From CAMDKS01 sp964402975 (GTDB taxonomy: Bacteria > Bdellovibrionota_B > Oligoflexia > Oligoflexales > RGVZ01), in the NCBI GenBank assembly GCA_964402975.1, contig CAYOEM010000003.1, positions 62,001-126,000 of the forward strand: a stretch of 64,000 nucleotides of DNA. Reading direction: 5' to 3'. The notes beneath the pieces are model-generated. The model had not been told where the DNA came from, made no database searches, and worked only from the letters and a program-made list of their open reading frames with translations. Positions 8,099 through 17,424 of this stretch are shown in pieces (position 1 is the first letter of the stretch; each line of letters begins with the position of its first letter). A program made the position numbers and the translations under genes.

Positions 8099-9271
8099 AT
8101 GCAAAGTGATCCTTTCGAGTACCTTCAAAACGCCGGAAATCACAACCAGACGTGGATCCTCCTCTTGGGTCCTTTAGGTCTGTTGATGGCTCTAGTAGTG
8201 GTTTTGGCGATTTACATACGTTGGCAACGTCGTAGGGCTGCCCAAAATATGGAGGCAGATCTTAAGTCTTTGTCTACAGCCATGGCGGATAAACAGGATC
8301 AATCCGCAGCGATAAGTTCTTCTGTGTCCAAGCAGCAATTGCCCGAGTCTTCTTCTGCAGAAGGAGTGATTAGTCTACTCAAACGTGGGCTCATTCGGAC
8401 TAGAGACGCGCTGAGTGGAGGCCTCGAAGGTATTTTTTCCTCTGGTGCAAAAATTGACGATGGTACTCTTGAGCGGATTCATGAGGTGCTTTATCGCTCG
8501 GATGTCGGGGTTCAGGCATCGGATCGTCTTGTAGATAAAGTTCGTCAGACGCTGTCAGGGCAGACAGTTGATTGGCCCACAATTCGTTCTGCCATAGCGG
8601 AGGCTGCTAAGACGATTTTTGTCGATGCGGAACAACCTCTCAATCAACCTGAGAGTGGTTTATATGTTCTACTTATTGTTGGTGTTAACGGTGTTGGAAA
8701 AACGACAACTATCGGTAAGCTAGCCTCAAAATTCAAATCCCAGGGTAAAAGTGTCATGCTTTGCGCTGCCGATACGTACCGAGCAGCCGCAATTGAGCAA
8801 TTGTCAATTTGGGGTGAGCGCAATGATGTATCCGTTATTAAACAGCAGCAAGGGTCTGATCCCGCTGCTGTTGCCTTCGATGGTGTGCAGGCCGCAAAGT
8901 CGCGAGGTATCGATGTCTTGATTATCGACACCGCAGGGCGTCTCCATAATAAGAATGACTTGATGGCTGAGCTTTCAAAAATAAATAAGTCGATTGGTAA
9001 GGGTTGTGAGGGCGGGCCTCATGATACTTGGATCGTGGTTGATGCCACGACAGGTCAAAATGCAATTCAGCAAGTAAAAGCCTTCAATGAAGTTACTAAA
9101 ATCACCGGGATTGTTGTTACTAAATTAGATGGAACTGCTAAAGGTGGCGTGATTATTGGTATTGCCGATCAGTTTAAAATGCCAATCCGATATGTTGGAG
9201 TTGGTGAGGCTGTCCAAGATTTAAGGCCATTTAATGCTAGTGATTTTATGGACGGAATACTTGGAGTTTAA
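8099..9271 (+). CDS. ftsY: signal recognition particle receptor FtsY
   Basis: SRP receptor GTPase that docks ribosome-nascent chain/SRP complexes at the membrane. A predicted N-terminal membrane helix (TWILLLGPLGLLMALVVVLAIY) is followed by a short acidic-poor linker and the NG domain: P-loop GVNGVGKTTTIGKLA, DTYRAAAIEQL, DTAGRLHNKNDL, TKLDGTAKGG, and the GVGEAVQDLRPF closing motif. An N-terminal TM FtsY is known in Bdellovibrio-type and some other bacteria. An in-frame ATG exists at 8045, but it would start very close to the divergent gene. ATG 8099 has GGAG six bases upstream, so I prefer it (ATG 8096 is equally possible). Confidence 0.93.
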   Translation: MQSDPFEYLQNAGNHNQTWILLLGPLGLLMALVVVLAIYIRWQRRRAAQNMEADLKSLSTAMADKQDQSAAISSSVSKQQLPESSSAEGVISLLKRGLIRTRDALSGGLEGIFSSGAKIDDGTLERIHEVLYRSDVGVQASDRLVDKVRQTLSGQTVDWPTIRSAIAEAAKTIFVDAEQPLNQPESGLYVLLIVGVNGVGKTTTIGKLASKFKSQGKSVMLCAADTYRAAAIEQLSIWGERNDVSVIKQQQGSDPAAVAFDGVQAAKSRGIDVLIIDTAGRLHNKNDLMAELSKINKSIGKGCEGGPHDTWIVVDATTGQNAIQQVKAFNEVTKITGIVVTKLDGTAKGGVIIGIADQFKMPIRYVGVGEAVQDLRPFNASDFMDGILGV

Positions 9272-9287
9272 TCGTTAGCGATTGGAA

Positions 9288-10256
9288 TTAGTCGGGCTTC
9301 TGATCTGAAGGCATCCTAACCACCGTGCCACTTTGTGTGATGGGGAGCATCAGATTGTGGGTGTCAGAGAAAAAAACTGATAGCTTCGGGTATCGAATCC
9401 GCATCTGATACGCCCAGAAAAGTTGGCGTCTTGGGTGACGATGATTTGCGAGTAGATCAAGAAGCTGAACCTCTTCTTCAGACAGATCCAGCTCGGTCCG
9501 GTGCTCAAGCGCTGATTGGGCCGCATCCCGAACTTTTTGATCTAACTCAAACTGCTTTTGTCTTTGTCCGAACAAGTCGAGCCTTTGATGCTCATCCTCG
9601 TACAGCTCAGCGTACTGATCCCAGTTCGACGCCAAAAGTGACAAGGAGGGAATTCGGGTATTAAAATGTCGAATCATGACCAGTATCTGATCAACCGGAT
9701 GAGCAGACGCGAGCGTCACGGCGACTTTTAGGTTTGTCTTCTCCTCATGCGCGTCTAACTCGCGGCCGCGCGTAAATGCTTCAATGATTCGCTTGGTGGT
9801 GTCGTCATCTGAAAGAGCTCGGTGAATGATTGGACGATCATTATGGATGTCGTCTCTTCGACCTTCCACAACTGATAGCTTAGGAAAGCCCTTTTTAAAT
9901 GGTAGTATTACGGCCTCGTGATGGCTTGGTGATTCCTTTAGTCCTAGTTTCCATTTGGCCATGTCCCACTGAATGCTCAGGCTAAGGCTTTGTAGCTTTG
10001 GAGTTTGGCGCCCGTCTCCATACCGCGATTTAATAATTTGACGCCCTTCAAGCTCTTCAATGGCTTGCTGAACCTCGCGCGCGCTGTGACCTATCATCGA
10101 GGCCAAATCACTTTCGGTCGTAATGAGATTCTCGAGTCCTGTCATCGCCGTGTTAAGCAAATACATCATAATTGAGTACTGGCACGAGTTCATTTTCGAC
10201 ACAGCGAGGACCTTAAAGCCTGACTCGCGAAGAAAACGTTGAATATTTGTATCCAT
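9288..10256 (-). CDS. hypothetical protein with N-terminal winged-helix region
   Basis: Residues about 20-95 read as a winged helix: YSIMMYLLNTAM, then LASMIGHSAREVQQAIEELEGR as the probable recognition helix, then a wing (IIKSRYGDGRQTPK). The remaining 220 residues are helical and charged, with no enzyme motif I recognise. A transcriptional or replication-related DNA-binding role is possible. It is convergent with ftsY (16 bp gap). The leader contains a possible -10 and a CCACGTGG palindrome on its promoter side. The family is not identified. Confidence 0.55.
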   Translation of the reverse strand: MDTNIQRFLRESGFKVLAVSKMNSCQYSIMMYLLNTAMTGLENLITTESDLASMIGHSAREVQQAIEELEGRQIIKSRYGDGRQTPKLQSLSLSIQWDMAKWKLGLKESPSHHEAVILPFKKGFPKLSVVEGRRDDIHNDRPIIHRALSDDDTTKRIIEAFTRGRELDAHEEKTNLKVAVTLASAHPVDQILVMIRHFNTRIPSLSLLASNWDQYAELYEDEHQRLDLFGQRQKQFELDQKVRDAAQSALEHRTELDLSEEEVQLLDLLANHRHPRRQLFWAYQMRIRYPKLSVFFSDTHNLMLPITQSGTVVRMPSDQKPD

Positions 10257-10316
10257 CAGAATTGGTCCAAAAGTTTAAGTAAAAACTTTAAAATCTTTCC
10301 CGTCGTTCTATTCTAC

Positions 10317-10362
10317 CACGTGGGATAGTTAGAGCGGACTTTGATCATAATCGTCCATTATA
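10317..10362 (-). promoter_or_regulatory. possible promoter and palindromic operator of the winged-helix gene
   Basis: On the minus strand a perfect TATAAT lies at 10362-10357, about 100 bases upstream of the start codon. No good -35 is seen. An 8-bp perfect palindrome CCACGTGG at 10317-10324 lies downstream of the predicted start point. Since the gene encodes a putative DNA-binding protein, an autoregulatory operator is conceivable. This is a weak, motif-only call. Confidence 0.3.
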
Positions 10363-10421
10363 TCTGATCTAAATAACCTAATGTGTGATTTTTTCAATCA
10401 CCCTGTTCTTGTATTTATGGA

Positions 10422-12452
10422 TCACTGCTCTGAGGCCCACTGGGCAAGTTGCTGACCTGCAGCTACTTGCTGCCCTGTCTTAACCAGGATTGTTCCAGCA
10501 CGTCCATCTAAGGATGCCTTCACCTCAAACTGCATTTTCATACTTTCAAGAACAAACAGGGTCTGACCTTTAGTGATCAAGTCACCGCCCGTGATGGAGA
10601 TCTGGATCACTTTTCCTGGAACTGGAGCCGTCATGCCGTCCAAGTTGCCAGCGGTGGCTCCGCTGCTAGCAATCGTCTTTCGCTCATCGATTCGGACCCA
10701 GTTGTGCCCAGAGACTCCTATCCAATATTCAAATCGGTTAGGTGATTTGTACACAGCAAAGCTAAACGCTAGGTCAATTTGACCGTTTATCAGTCGCCGG
10801 CCGAATCCGAATTGGGAGCTAGCGCGAGGATCTTGGGGAGACCAAGCGACCTGTCCCGAGATGATTTGAATCTTGTCGGCGGTCATTTGTCTACTCGAGG
10901 GCGCATGGGTGGCCCGAAGTGAAAAAGAACTCTCCGTCACGGTTGGGATATTGGTATGGGCTGTTGAGATCGTTGACGCATCAAAACCAGCTAACGAACC
11001 TGACTCAAGGCGGTCGAGTAACTGATTAACCACGGGTTCAAGGGCAGAGCGTTTGCTCGTTTCCCATTCCAGAGCATCATTAACATTTTTACCTATAAAA
11101 TGAGTGTCCACAGGACGACTTGTTATTTTTGGGTGTCTGACGAGCCAAGTTAAAAATTGAATATTGTTGCGTGGACCGGCAAACAACGTGCGCTCAAGTG
11201 TTTGAGCCACTAGTTCTAGTGCCTGGCGTCGATCGCCTGCTGAACATACAAGTTTTGCGATCATGGGATCGAATTTATCGGAGATCTCATCGACCAGGTC
11301 AATCCCAAGTTCCCAGCGAATTCCTTTGCCTGATGCCGGGGCGAAAGCCCGCACCGATCCTGGAGCCGGGAAGAAATTGTTACCCGGATCTTCGGCGTAA
11401 ATTCTCACCTCGATTGAATGTCCACGAGGCTTCAGTGTTGAAAATTCTGGCGGAAGTGTTTCCCCTCTCGCTACGCGTATTTGCCACTCGACAAGGTCTA
11501 CACCGTAAATTTCCTCCGTAACGGTGTGTTCAACTTGCAGGCGTGTATTCATCTCGAGAAAGTAAAAACAAACGCCGTTGGGATTGGTCTCGTCCACAAG
11601 GAACTCTACGGTACCGGCGTTGTCGTAACCTACCGCTGCGGCAAGACTTGACGCCGCAGTGTGCATCGACGCTCGAAGGTTGCTTGGCAGATCAGGCGCC
11701 GGCGCCTCTTCTAGAATTTTCTGATGTCGTCTTTGAAGTGAGCAATCTCTATCGCCGAGAATGCAAACGTTACCATGTTTATCCGCCAAGACCTGAACTT
11801 CGACGTGCCGCGGCGCAGGCAGATACTTTTCAACGATGAGCGATGGGTTGCCGAAGGAGCTTTGCGCCTCAGCCGAGGCTCTCTGCGCGTTTGTGATCAA
11901 ATCCTCTCGTTTTTCAACGACGCGCATGCCTTTGCCGCCGCCTCCGAAAGCAGCTTTCATGAGGACAGGAAAGCCGTGTTGCGTGGCAAAACGCTCAAGT
12001 TCTTGAGCTGCAGCGGAGCCGCCAGACTCCAGATTGATGCCATTGATGCCAGGTAAGCACGGAACTTTAGCCTTTTGAGCGTGCTCGCGGGCCGTGGCTT
12101 TGCTGGCCATAGCATCGATGGCTCCCGGACGCGGCCCGATCCATGTGAGACCAGCTTTAATCACCGCCGAAGCAAAATCAGGATTTTCTGATAAAAATCC
12201 GAAACCCGGATGCACGGCGTCACAGCCGCAAGATTTGGCCAGAGAAATTATTAGATGGGAATCAAGATATGTCTTGGTTGATTCATCTGGGACGTGGATG
12301 AATTCGGAAACAAGTCCAAACAGGTAAGAAGGAGGCGTGTCACTCGACAAAATGGCGACAGTTTGTATGCCTAACTTCTTCGATGATTCTGCAATGCGTC
12401 GCGCGATTTCGCCGCGGTTTGCTATGAATATTTTCTTGATCGTTGCGGTCAC
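10422..12452 (-). CDS. acyl-CoA carboxylase alpha subunit (biotin carboxylase + BCCP)
   Basis: ATP-dependent biotin carboxylase fused to its biotin carrier domain; it loads CO2 onto biotin for the neighbouring carboxyltransferase. The N-terminal IFIANRGEIARRI, ATP-grasp KAAFGGGGKGMRVV, FLEMNTRLQVEHTVTE and EVRIYAEDP motifs are all present. The biotin attachment site is ESMKM with Lys639, 37 residues from the C-terminus. A total of 676 residues is typical for MccA/LiuD/AtuF and longer than AccC. It is the last gene of a minus-strand set with hydratase, AtuA-like and carboxyltransferase genes. 3-methylcrotonyl-CoA and geranyl-CoA are the two leading substrates; sequence reading alone does not choose between them. 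Confidence 0.9.
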   Translation of the reverse strand: MTATIKKIFIANRGEIARRIAESSKKLGIQTVAILSSDTPPSYLFGLVSEFIHVPDESTKTYLDSHLIISLAKSCGCDAVHPGFGFLSENPDFASAVIKAGLTWIGPRPGAIDAMASKATAREHAQKAKVPCLPGINGINLESGGSAAAQELERFATQHGFPVLMKAAFGGGGKGMRVVEKREDLITNAQRASAEAQSSFGNPSLIVEKYLPAPRHVEVQVLADKHGNVCILGDRDCSLQRRHQKILEEAPAPDLPSNLRASMHTAASSLAAAVGYDNAGTVEFLVDETNPNGVCFYFLEMNTRLQVEHTVTEEIYGVDLVEWQIRVARGETLPPEFSTLKPRGHSIEVRIYAEDPGNNFFPAPGSVRAFAPASGKGIRWELGIDLVDEISDKFDPMIAKLVCSAGDRRQALELVAQTLERTLFAGPRNNIQFLTWLVRHPKITSRPVDTHFIGKNVNDALEWETSKRSALEPVVNQLLDRLESGSLAGFDASTISTAHTNIPTVTESSFSLRATHAPSSRQMTADKIQIISGQVAWSPQDPRASSQFGFGRRLINGQIDLAFSFAVYKSPNRFEYWIGVSGHNWVRIDERKTIASSGATAGNLDGMTAPVPGKVIQISITGGDLITKGQTLFVLESMKMQFEVKASLDGRAGTILVKTGQQVAAGQQLAQWASEQ

Positions 12453-12473
12453 GCCATTAATCCTGAAAAAAAA

Positions 12474-13277
12474 TTACGACTCTAACTTACGCAGCCACGG
12501 CGGCTCCGTTTTCGAAAAAAAGCAACTGAGTCCATCCTGTCCGTCTTTGCTGGTGCGGGCCTTTGCAATGGCTTCGACGGTCTGGTGACTTTGCTTGAAA
12601 GCGTTTTCCCGTAAGGAAGCGAAAAGTTGGTTGATGGAGGTCTGAGCGGTAAGAGAGCAGGTCAGTAATGCGCTGAGTTCGTCTGCCAGCTTTTGATCGG
12701 GCGAATCTGTAACGATTTCAACCAAGCCTGCCTCAAAAGCGTCTCGCGCAGAAAAAACCATTCCGGTCAGCGCAAATCGTTTGAGCATTCCCGCTTTCAT
12801 TTTTCGCAGCAAGTATGGAGCGATAACTGCTGGAAGAAGCCCGAGTTTGACCTCACTAAGGCAAAATTTTGCCTCTTGTGAAGCGATAGCATAATCGCAG
12901 CATGCAATCATGCCAACGGCACCACCGTAAGCGGCGCCCCGTATCAACGCAATTTTAGGTATCGTAAGATTAAAAAGTGATTCAAACATCTCGAGGAGTT
13001 TTGACGCATCCTTGATATTTTCGTCATAAGATAGTTTCGCAGACGTCTTCATCCAATTTAGATCGGCACCAGCCGAAAAGTGTTTTCCTGACCCAGTAAT
13101 AACCAACGCGCGAACGTCGGTCATCGCTGCAAGAGATTTTAAGTGCTCAGTGATCTCAGTCATCATCGCAGACGAGAATGCGTTGGCTTGCTCTGGCCTG
13201 TTGAGTTCAAGTCTAGCAATTCGACCGCCGCCGGCGAGTGATTTCAACTCAAATGTTGTGGTTTTAGGGGTGGTCAT
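12474..13277 (-). CDS. enoyl-CoA hydratase, methylglutaconyl-CoA hydratase-like (LiuC/AtuE type)
   Basis: Crotonase-fold enzyme that hydrates an unsaturated acyl-CoA made by the carboxylase. The oxyanion-hole segments (ALVITGSGKHFSAGADLNWM and IRGAAYGGAVGMIACCDYAIA) are intact. FCLSEVKLGLLPAVIAPYLL resembles LiuC/AUH-type hydratases, with the Glu of SEV in the catalytic position. Length (267) is normal. It lies 21 bp upstream of the carboxylase alpha gene and 2 bp after the AtuA-like gene on the minus strand, so it is in the same operon. Confidence 0.88.
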   Translation of the reverse strand: MTTPKTTTFELKSLAGGGRIARLELNRPEQANAFSSAMMTEITEHLKSLAAMTDVRALVITGSGKHFSAGADLNWMKTSAKLSYDENIKDASKLLEMFESLFNLTIPKIALIRGAAYGGAVGMIACCDYAIASQEAKFCLSEVKLGLLPAVIAPYLLRKMKAGMLKRFALTGMVFSARDAFEAGLVEIVTDSPDQKLADELSALLTCSLTAQTSINQLFASLRENAFKQSHQTVEAIAKARTSKDGQDGLSCFFSKTEPPWLRKLES

Positions 13278-13279
13278 TT

Positions 13280-15103
13280 TTACCTGAATCTATTTTGTTC
13301 AACGTCGTCAAGAACGTCTTGTGGTATTGGCGCCAGCTGCCGAAGTAAGGCTTGTGCGAACGTTTTGCCTTGAGCGTCAGTTCTTAAAGTAAGTGTGCCG
13401 CCGCCACCCAGCGACGAATCTAGGAGAAAGTTAAAACCATTCATGTTTTCCAGTTTGTAGCGAACAACCGATCCCTGGCAGATCTCCTGAAAAAGATCTT
13501 TGACCTTTTGAGCGGTTAACCATGTTTCCAGCCAAGCAAAAGCTTTGGGGCTTCTGGCCAAAACACCGATGTTGGCCATGTCCCCTTTATCGCCGGATCG
13601 ACCTAAAGCGATCCTCGAAATGGGACTTAAAGACGCTGTGCCAGTGACCTTTGTTGCGGTTGCGATGTCGCATGAGGGCTGAAAAGCTTTCTGGGTATGA
13701 AGAGCCGCGGCTGAGAAGTTACCGATAACATCGGAGTCCACTATTTTCTCATCGCGGACGCCATGATCGAATAAGGCGATTTTGGGTTTGACGGCGGCTT
13801 TGGGCATGAGCGCAGGCCAGTAACTTACCACTTCTGTGGGTTTGGGCGCTCCGCCAAGTACGCACACCCCAGGTGGTCCACTGAGTATAAGCGCAGGCAC
13901 CATTTTGCTGAACTTTCGTAGTTTGCCTTGATCGTGGTCTCGGGCGCCAACGCGCAGAATTATCTCGTTACCATCATCCTTTTGACCAAGACTTCGGTGA
14001 CATGCATTCCAACCAAAATACTCGGTTTCTGTCGCTGCAAAATTATGGCCTACCTTATTCCAGAAGATCTTGGCAAATGTCTCAGATTTACGACGGGCAT
14101 CAGGTCCAGATATGCAGATGGAGCCTAGCACTTTAAAGCCGTCTTGATACGCCATGGAGACTTTGTAGAGTGGTGTTGGTTCAAACCCTTTAACACCCGT
14201 GATTTTAACCCGGTCCCGGCCGTCGGACTCAAGGTTAATGGATGAGAAATCTGCAACGACATCAGGGGTAATATAGGCCTTGGGATTGCCCATTTCATAA
14301 AACAGTTGTTCTCGAACCGTATCGATTGAGACAAGGCCGCCGGTGTTGGGGTGCTTGGTCACGACAAAGGTCCCGTCGTGATCTACTTCAATGATGGGAT
14401 ATCCCATTTGGTCGAAAGATGGCACCAAGTGCCAGTCAGTGAAATTGCCACCCGTCGATTGGCACCCACACTCGATAATATGGCCCGCTACGATGCCAGC
14501 CGCCAATTTATCCCAATCTTTATTGCTCCAGCCAAACTCATGAATCATGGCTGCAAGGGTGATCCCAGTGTCCGTGACACGACCAGTCACTATAATGTCA
14601 GGATCCCATTTGAGTGCTTCCACAACCGGACCAGCGCCAAAATAGACGTTAGCGGCTTCTACTTTCCCCGAAATCGTCTTGAACTCCCGTCCGTCTTCCA
14701 TGTTCTGGAAATCACAGCCTTTGGCTCGAAGGTCTTCGATGGATGTTAAGATGTCGTCACCGTATACGATGGCGATCTTGGGTTTTAGATTCAATTTTTT
14801 GGCCAGTGATGAAATAGCTTCCGCGCAAGCTACTGGATTTACTCCACCGGCGTTCGTGATGATTTTTGTTTTATTTTTCAGGACGTCTGCCAGCACGTCC
14901 TCGAGCATAACGAGAAAGTCTCTGGCATATCCAAGTTTGGGGTCGACGCTGCGCTGCTTTTGCATGATGGACATGGTGATTTCAGCTAAGAAGTCCATGG
15001 AAATATAGTCGAGATGTCCACCTTTGACTTGGCGCGCAAGAGCAGAGGGGTCATCACCCCAATAGCCGCCCGCATTTCCTATTTTAATCGTTTTTTTTCG
15101 CAT
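13280..15103 (-). CDS. AtuA-like protein (DUF1446, long form)
   Basis: Long-form member of the acyclic terpene utilisation AtuA family. The N-terminal KIGNAGGYWGDDPSA motif and IITNAGGVNP open the main domain. DIIVTGRVTDTGITLAAMIHEF and GHIIECGCQSTGGNFTDW follow in the middle. A separate C-terminal ferredoxin-like domain starts around ISRIALGRSGDKGDMANIGV and contains GGGGTLTLRTD. The biochemical role of AtuA is not established; it travels with geranyl-CoA or methylcrotonyl-CoA carboxylase subunits, as here. It lies between the hydratase and the carboxyltransferase with very short gaps. I see no frameshift and the length (607) is full. Confidence 0.85.
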   Translation of the reverse strand: MRKKTIKIGNAGGYWGDDPSALARQVKGGHLDYISMDFLAEITMSIMQKQRSVDPKLGYARDFLVMLEDVLADVLKNKTKIITNAGGVNPVACAEAISSLAKKLNLKPKIAIVYGDDILTSIEDLRAKGCDFQNMEDGREFKTISGKVEAANVYFGAGPVVEALKWDPDIIVTGRVTDTGITLAAMIHEFGWSNKDWDKLAAGIVAGHIIECGCQSTGGNFTDWHLVPSFDQMGYPIIEVDHDGTFVVTKHPNTGGLVSIDTVREQLFYEMGNPKAYITPDVVADFSSINLESDGRDRVKITGVKGFEPTPLYKVSMAYQDGFKVLGSICISGPDARRKSETFAKIFWNKVGHNFAATETEYFGWNACHRSLGQKDDGNEIILRVGARDHDQGKLRKFSKMVPALILSGPPGVCVLGGAPKPTEVVSYWPALMPKAAVKPKIALFDHGVRDEKIVDSDVIGNFSAAALHTQKAFQPSCDIATATKVTGTASLSPISRIALGRSGDKGDMANIGVLARSPKAFAWLETWLTAQKVKDLFQEICQGSVVRYKLENMNGFNFLLDSSLGGGGTLTLRTDAQGKTFAQALLRQLAPIPQDVLDDVEQNRFR

Positions 15104-15124
15104 GCTTCGTTTGACTCGCTAAAT

Positions 15125-16714
15125 TTACATTCTGAAAATTCCAAACTTGGTCTGATCCCAAGGATGGTGAAGTGTTGATGCTAAAGACATTGCCAAAATT
15201 TTGCGGGACTCACGTGGATCGATAATGCCGTCATCCCATAGTCTCGCCGAAGAGTAGTAGGCGCTGCCTTCTCGGGCGTATTTTTCTAGAATAGGAGCTT
15301 TCATGTCCTGAACCTCCTTCGCGCTTAATGATAGGTTCTTTCTGGCTAGTTGTTGTTGTTTTACAGTTACTAATACGTCGGCGGCTTGTTCCCCACCCAT
15401 GACAGATATTCTAGCGTTCGGCCACATCCAAAGGTAGCGCGGGTCGTAAGCACGTCCGCACATACCGTAATTACCTGCGCCAAAACTACCGCCGATCACC
15501 ATTGTCACTTTTGGGACGTTCGCGTTTGCAACGGCGTGTACCATCTTGGCTCCGTCTTTAGCAATTCCTCCGTGCTCGTATTTTTTACCTACGATAAACC
15601 CCGTGATATTTTGAAGGAAGACTAGTGGAACCTGTTCTTGACTACAAACTTCGATAAAATGAGCGGCTTTCTGCGCGCTTTCAGAAAACAAAACACCATT
15701 GTTAGCAAGGATGCCGCAAGGAATGCCGTTGATGTGGGCGAATCCTGTAACCAACGTTTGACCAAAATTCTTCTTAAATTCAAACAATTCGCTACCGTCG
15801 ACAATTCTAGCTATGACCTCGCGAACGTCGAAAAACTTCTTCGAGTCTGTTGGTATGATCCCGAGAAGTTCCTCTGGATCGTAATTTGGCTGTCGCGGTT
15901 CGGCGAGTTTGATCGGCGCTTTGTTGTGCTTACCGAGATGTCTAACGATATCGCGGATGATGGATAATGCGTGCTCGTCATTGTCGGCGATATGGTCAGC
16001 TACTCCACTTATGGAAGTGTGAACATCGGCACCGCCGAGTTCTTCAGCGGTCACATCTTCGCCAGTGGCGGCTTTTACAAGAGGTGGTCCCGCTAGAAAA
16101 ATAGTCCCTTGACCACGTACAATCACACTCTGATCACTCATGGCCGGAATGTAGGCGCCGCCAGCAGTGCAAAAACCATGAACTGATGATATTTGTGGGA
16201 TACCTGCCGCGCTCATGCGAGCTTGATTGAAAAAAATACGACCGAAGTCATCTTTGTCCGGGAATACCTCGTCTTGCATCGGTAAAAATGCACCGCCAGA
16301 GTCCACGAGATAGATGCAAGGTAGGCGGTTCTGCAAGCCAATTTCTTGGGCGCGCAGGTGCTTTTTTACTGTGATTGGGTAGTAGGTGCCGCCTTTTACG
16401 GTGTGATCGTTTGCAACGATGACCGTAGGTCGTCCTGCCACGATTCCCACGCCCGTCACAATGCCTCCGGATGGGACGTCGTCTTCGTAAAGGCCCTGGC
16501 CGGCGAGTGCGCTCAGTTCTAGAAACTCAGTGCCGGTGTCGATCAGTTTTTTGACGCGTTCACGAGCTGACATTTTTGTTTGGTTGGAAGCTGACGATGG
16601 ACGAGAGCTTGTGACGTCCAGGTTGTCTTTGAGTTCCTGTACGGTCTTGAGGAGGGCGTCCCTGTTCGCGCCGAATTCTTTGCCTTTTGTATCGATCTGA
16701 CTTTGAATTTTCAT
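15125..16714 (-). CDS. acyl-CoA carboxyltransferase beta subunit (MccB/AtuC-like)
   Basis: Transfers carboxyl from biotin to an acyl-CoA. It shows the methylcrotonyl/geranyl-CoA carboxylase beta signature: NDHTVKGGTYYPITVKKHL, LPCIYLVDSGGAFLPMQDEV, GRIFFNQARMSAAGIPQI, and GFCTAGGAYIPAMSDQ. The C-terminal half carries ITGFIVGKKYEHGGIAKDGA and GGSFGAGNYGMCGRAYDPR. At 529 residues it is full length. It is the first carboxylase gene on the minus strand, 23 bp after the exonuclease gene. The gene order C-A-E-F matches a core of the Pseudomonas atu set but without atuB, atuD or atuG nearby. Confidence 0.92.
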   Translation of the reverse strand: MKIQSQIDTKGKEFGANRDALLKTVQELKDNLDVTSSRPSSASNQTKMSARERVKKLIDTGTEFLELSALAGQGLYEDDVPSGGIVTGVGIVAGRPTVIVANDHTVKGGTYYPITVKKHLRAQEIGLQNRLPCIYLVDSGGAFLPMQDEVFPDKDDFGRIFFNQARMSAAGIPQISSVHGFCTAGGAYIPAMSDQSVIVRGQGTIFLAGPPLVKAATGEDVTAEELGGADVHTSISGVADHIADNDEHALSIIRDIVRHLGKHNKAPIKLAEPRQPNYDPEELLGIIPTDSKKFFDVREVIARIVDGSELFEFKKNFGQTLVTGFAHINGIPCGILANNGVLFSESAQKAAHFIEVCSQEQVPLVFLQNITGFIVGKKYEHGGIAKDGAKMVHAVANANVPKVTMVIGGSFGAGNYGMCGRAYDPRYLWMWPNARISVMGGEQAADVLVTVKQQQLARKNLSLSAKEVQDMKAPILEKYAREGSAYYSSARLWDDGIIDPRESRKILAMSLASTLHHPWDQTKFGIFRM

Positions 16715-16737
16715 TAAGAAGCGATCCTATTTTGGAT

Positions 16738-17424
16738 TCAGTTGACAACGCAATCGCTAACGTCGCCCCAGGTTTTGATATCAAGCTCTTCGTTTTCCAG
16801 GATTTGCTGTAAAACCCCATTTAACACTTTCACGTCACCCACAGCGCGGTGCCGAGCCTCAAATTTAAGTTTGAAATGATCTGCTAGGGTGTCGAGATTA
16901 TATTTTGGAAGTCCTGGCAGTGCTTTTCTTGTGAGTTTAACCGTACAAAAAGCAGGGCAATTCAATTCGTATCCAAGTCGTCCAGCGGCGGCTTTGAGCA
17001 TTCCCATATCGAACTCGGCATTGTGGGCGGCAATGATTGAGCCTTCCAGGAACTTTAGGAATTTGGGTAACACCTCAGCAATGTCGGGTTGACCCACCAG
17101 CATGTCCTGCGAGATGCCAGTCAAATTGACGATATTTTGGGTTAGCTCAATATCGGTGTGTACGAAGCTCCAGAATTCGTCGATGACCTCGCCGCCTTTT
17201 ATTTTAAGGGCGCCGAATTCTATAATTCGGTCGAGGTCTGTATCGAGACCTGTGGTCTCTGTGTCAAATACAACCATAGGCGTGTCCGCGAGCACGGCAG
17301 AGGGCGGAACCATCCAATGGACCATCCGACGCAATGTGAATTGGCTATCATCTGAGACAGTATTGAGATTAGTGACTCCATTTGGAAATAAAGCATCATG
17401 AAATACTGAGTGACGTAAAAGCAT
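16738..17424 (-). CDS. DEDDh-family 3'-5' exonuclease (DnaQ-like)
   Basis: Single-domain 3'-5' exonuclease. Exo I is VFDTETTGLDTDLDRIIEFGA, with Asp and Glu metal ligands. Exo II is IIAAHNAEFDMGML. Exo III is HRAVGDVKVL with the general-base His, so it is DEDDh. It resembles PolC/epsilon-type proofreaders or oligoribonuclease-like trimming enzymes and has no polymerase domain. I use ATG 17424, which overlaps the upstream stop as TGATG and has GGAGG eight bases before it; a longer frame reaching 17574 would run inside the upstream gene. Confidence 0.85.
   Translation of the reverse strand: MLLRHSVFHDALFPNGVTNLNTVSDDSQFTLRRMVHWMVPPSAVLADTPMVVFDTETTGLDTDLDRIIEFGALKIKGGEVIDEFWSFVHTDIELTQNIVNLTGISQDMLVGQPDIAEVLPKFLKFLEGSIIAAHNAEFDMGMLKAAAGRLGYELNCPAFCTVKLTRKALPGLPKYNLDTLADHFKLKFEARHRAVGDVKVLNGVLQQILENEELDIKTWGDVSDCVVN

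Noticed and set aside
14351..14749. A 132-residue plus-strand frame inside the AtuA-like gene
   Set aside because: It is the complement of a strongly conserved protein, without Shine-Dalgarno or similarity to any family I know.
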